DNA of 8,102 nucleotides, taken from NCBI GenBank assembly GCA_002479785.1, contig DLPD01000033.1, forward strand, positions 1 through 8,102, in the 5' to 3' direction. This DNA comes from Cytophagaceae bacterium UBA7467 (GTDB lineage: Bacteria > Bacteroidota > Bacteroidia > Cytophagales > Spirosomataceae). Of this stretch, positions 7,061 to 8,102 are shown piece after piece. Position 1 is the first letter of the stretch; every line of letters begins with the position of its first letter. A model generated the notes under the pieces. The model was not told the DNA's origin. It made no database searches and saw only the letters and a program-made list of their open reading frames with translations. The position numbers and the translations under genes are program-made.

Positions 7061-7079
7061 ATCTGATTTATTAGTTTTG
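7050..7079 (+). promoter_or_regulatory. Consensus Bacteroidota promoter for the AraC-type gene
   Basis: TTG at 7050-7052 is followed by exactly 19 bases and then TAGTTTTG at 7072-7079. This fits the Bacteroidota primary-sigma consensus TTG-N19-TAnnTTTG in every fixed position. Transcription would begin near 7085, leaving a leader of about 45 bases before the ATG at 7130. The leader has no Shine-Dalgarno sequence. Confidence 0.7.
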
Positions 7080-7129
7080 TCCAAGTTTAGCAGAAAATTC
7101 GTATTAATTACTCCGTCTGGTGACAAATT

Positions 7130-8056
7130 ATGGAAGATTATAACAAGATCATCGAGTCCTTAGGTGTTAAATTCATCAAAGCAAGGAACATTAGAATATT
7201 ACAACCTATTCGTATCAAGAATTTCTATGACGTAGAAAATTCACTCTTGATATTGTACAAAGGTGAGGTTTCTTTTGGTGAAGAAGAAACACCGGTGGAA
7301 GAAGGCGATATGCTTTTCATCCCAGGGGGTAAAATGATTAGCGTTACGTACGGGAATGCAGAAAAACCGAAAGCGGTAAACAATGAGGAGTTTATGACGC
7401 ACCGGGAATTGTATTTTGACCAAAATACAGATCCGACGCAAATCGGAACACAACCGAATTCATTCGGTATGGTAGCCTTTGAAGCGAAAGTGTTTGACTC
7501 TGTTAACTTCTTTACATCATTAGATATTCCTCCGTTCTTAATTAAACGTGACGATAAATTAGCTGCTACCATCCGCGAGATATTAGAAGAAGATCTTTCG
7601 GATGCCATTGGTAAAGGGCGTATTATTAAAATCAAAACGGAAGAGATCGTGATCGAAGTCATTCGCTACATCATCGAAAACCGTTTATTCGTTGAGCAAT
7701 TAGCCACAAACTCTACTTACTTTAAAGACCCACGCTTAATCGATATCTTCGCATACATCAAGGATCATTTGGGCGGTGATTTGTCAAACAAAGTTTTGGC
7801 AAACGTAGCAAACGTATCTGAAGACTACGTAGGTCAATATTTCAAGATGTTAACGGGAATCAACCCGCAAGATTATATCGAGTACCAACGTATGGAAGCG
7901 GCGGTAGGTTTACTTCGTACGACGAAGAAATCCATCCGGGCTATCGGTTCCGAAGTAGGCTACAAAGACACCGCGTATTTCTGCCGTCGATTCAAAATGA
8001 TGTTCGGTATTCCAGCCGGAAAAATGAGACGCAGAGAATCGTTGATGAATATTTAA
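7130..8056 (+). CDS. AraC-family transcriptional regulator with cupin-like N-terminal domain
   Basis: This 308-residue cytoplasmic regulator has an N-terminal cupin-like sensing part (about 20-130), with SLLILYKGEVSFGEEETPVEEGDMLFIPGGK (38-68) as the typical beta-strand and turn pattern. A helical linker spans about 140-195. The AraC DNA-binding domain (about 203-303) has a first helix-turn-helix around KVLANVANVSEDYVGQYFKMLTG (221-243). The second, SIRAIGSEVGYKDTAYFCRRFKMMFGIPAGKMRR (268-301), closely follows the family signature (I..IA..VGY.D..YF.R.FK...G..P...R). The start ATG is fixed by an in-frame TGA at 7121-7123. It is divergent from mreB across a 294-base control region and has its own promoter and terminator, so it is a candidate regulator of itself or of the mre array. 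Ligand and targets are unknown. The last codons (ATG AAT ATT TAA) lie inside a large palindrome. Confidence 0.9.
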   Translation: MEDYNKIIESLGVKFIKARNIRILQPIRIKNFYDVENSLLILYKGEVSFGEEETPVEEGDMLFIPGGKMISVTYGNAEKPKAVNNEEFMTHRELYFDQNTDPTQIGTQPNSFGMVAFEAKVFDSVNFFTSLDIPPFLIKRDDKLAATIREILEEDLSDAIGKGRIIKIKTEEIVIEVIRYIIENRLFVEQLATNSTYFKDPRLIDIFAYIKDHLGGDLSNKVLANVANVSEDYVGQYFKMLTGINPQDYIEYQRMEAAVGLLRTTKKSIRAIGSEVGYKDTAYFCRRFKMMFGIPAGKMRRRESLMNI

Positions 8057-8102
8057 CAAAAAAGCCCGCTGATTTCAGCGGGCTTTTTTGTTAAATATTC
8101 AT
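8045..8102. repeat. Perfect 58-base palindrome reaching the end of the window
   Basis: Bases 8045-8072 are the exact reverse complement of 8075-8102, with a 2-base spacer TT. The left arm covers the last three codons and stop of the AraC-type gene as well as the terminator stem. The right arm ends on the last base of the window, so the true length is unknown. A terminator would explain only the inner arms (about 18 bp); the outer 10 bp including coding sequence are unexplained. Confidence 0.97.
8058..8089. terminator. Bidirectional intrinsic terminator after the AraC-type gene
   Basis: The GC-rich core GCCCGCTGA (8064-8072) pairs with TCAGCGGGC (8075-8083). Six A precede it (8058-8063) and six T follow (8084-8089), so it can act on both strands. 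The stem begins right after the TAA at 8054-8056. This suggests a convergent gene beyond the window, which is inference. Confidence 0.9.

Larger units (their letters stand above)
6836..7129. other. AT-rich divergent control region between mreB and the AraC-type gene
   Basis: This 294-base non-coding stretch is clearly richer in A and T than its neighbours. It holds a minus-strand -7 candidate near mreB and a full consensus promoter near the AraC-type gene, both listed separately. The middle part (about 6900-7040) has A-tracts and a 10-bp AT palindrome TAATATATTA at 6983-6992, but no gene or terminator that I can support. An A-tract-rich region between divergent genes could bind regulators or nucleoid proteins; this is inference. 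Confidence 0.7.

Noticed and set aside
7225..7662. 145-codon open frame antisense to the AraC-type gene
   Set aside because: It is a shadow of the strongly supported plus-strand gene, with no start context or family features.

Overview
The window looks like chromosomal DNA of a Bacteroidota member, most likely of the Cytophagales type (the exact genus is inference). Three things support this. Protein signatures are Bacteroidota-like, for example the guanylate kinase and a ComEC without a metallo-beta-lactamase domain. Gene starts lack convincing Shine-Dalgarno sequences. An intergenic promoter fits the Bacteroidota primary-sigma consensus TTG-N19-TAnnTTTG exactly.

Layout from left to right. 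Positions 1-315 (+) hold the 3' end of typA/bipA, followed by a clean intrinsic terminator. Positions 349-6835 are a tight minus-strand array of eight genes, read right to left as mreB, mreC, mreD, an ECF sigma factor, a small membrane-tailed anti-sigma-like protein, gmk, nadD and comEC. The gaps are 3, 1, 69, 38, 12, -1 and 17 bases, with no internal terminator seen, so the array could be a single transcription unit. Positions 6836-7129 are an AT-rich divergent control region with promoter candidates in both directions. Positions 7130-8056 (+) encode a cupin-type AraC-family regulator. A bidirectional terminator follows, inside a perfect 58-base palindrome that reaches the last base of the window.

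How the genes fit together. MreB, MreC and MreD are the core of the elongation (rod) machinery. The genes for their usual partners PBP2 (mrdA) and RodA do not follow mreD here; a sigma/anti-sigma pair does, which suggests but does not prove a link between envelope state and regulation. Gmk (GMP to GDP), NadD (NaMN to NaAD) and ComEC (DNA uptake channel) are housekeeping or competence functions at the distal end of the array. The AraC-type gene shares its control region with mreB and is a candidate local regulator.

No mobile element, CRISPR array, tRNA or rRNA was seen. The content is mostly ordinary core genome. The points most worth a second look are the terminal 58-base palindrome, the anti-sigma protein with an altered zinc motif and a tail anchor, the inverted repeat sitting on the -33 element of the AraC-gene promoter, and the TTG start of gmk.
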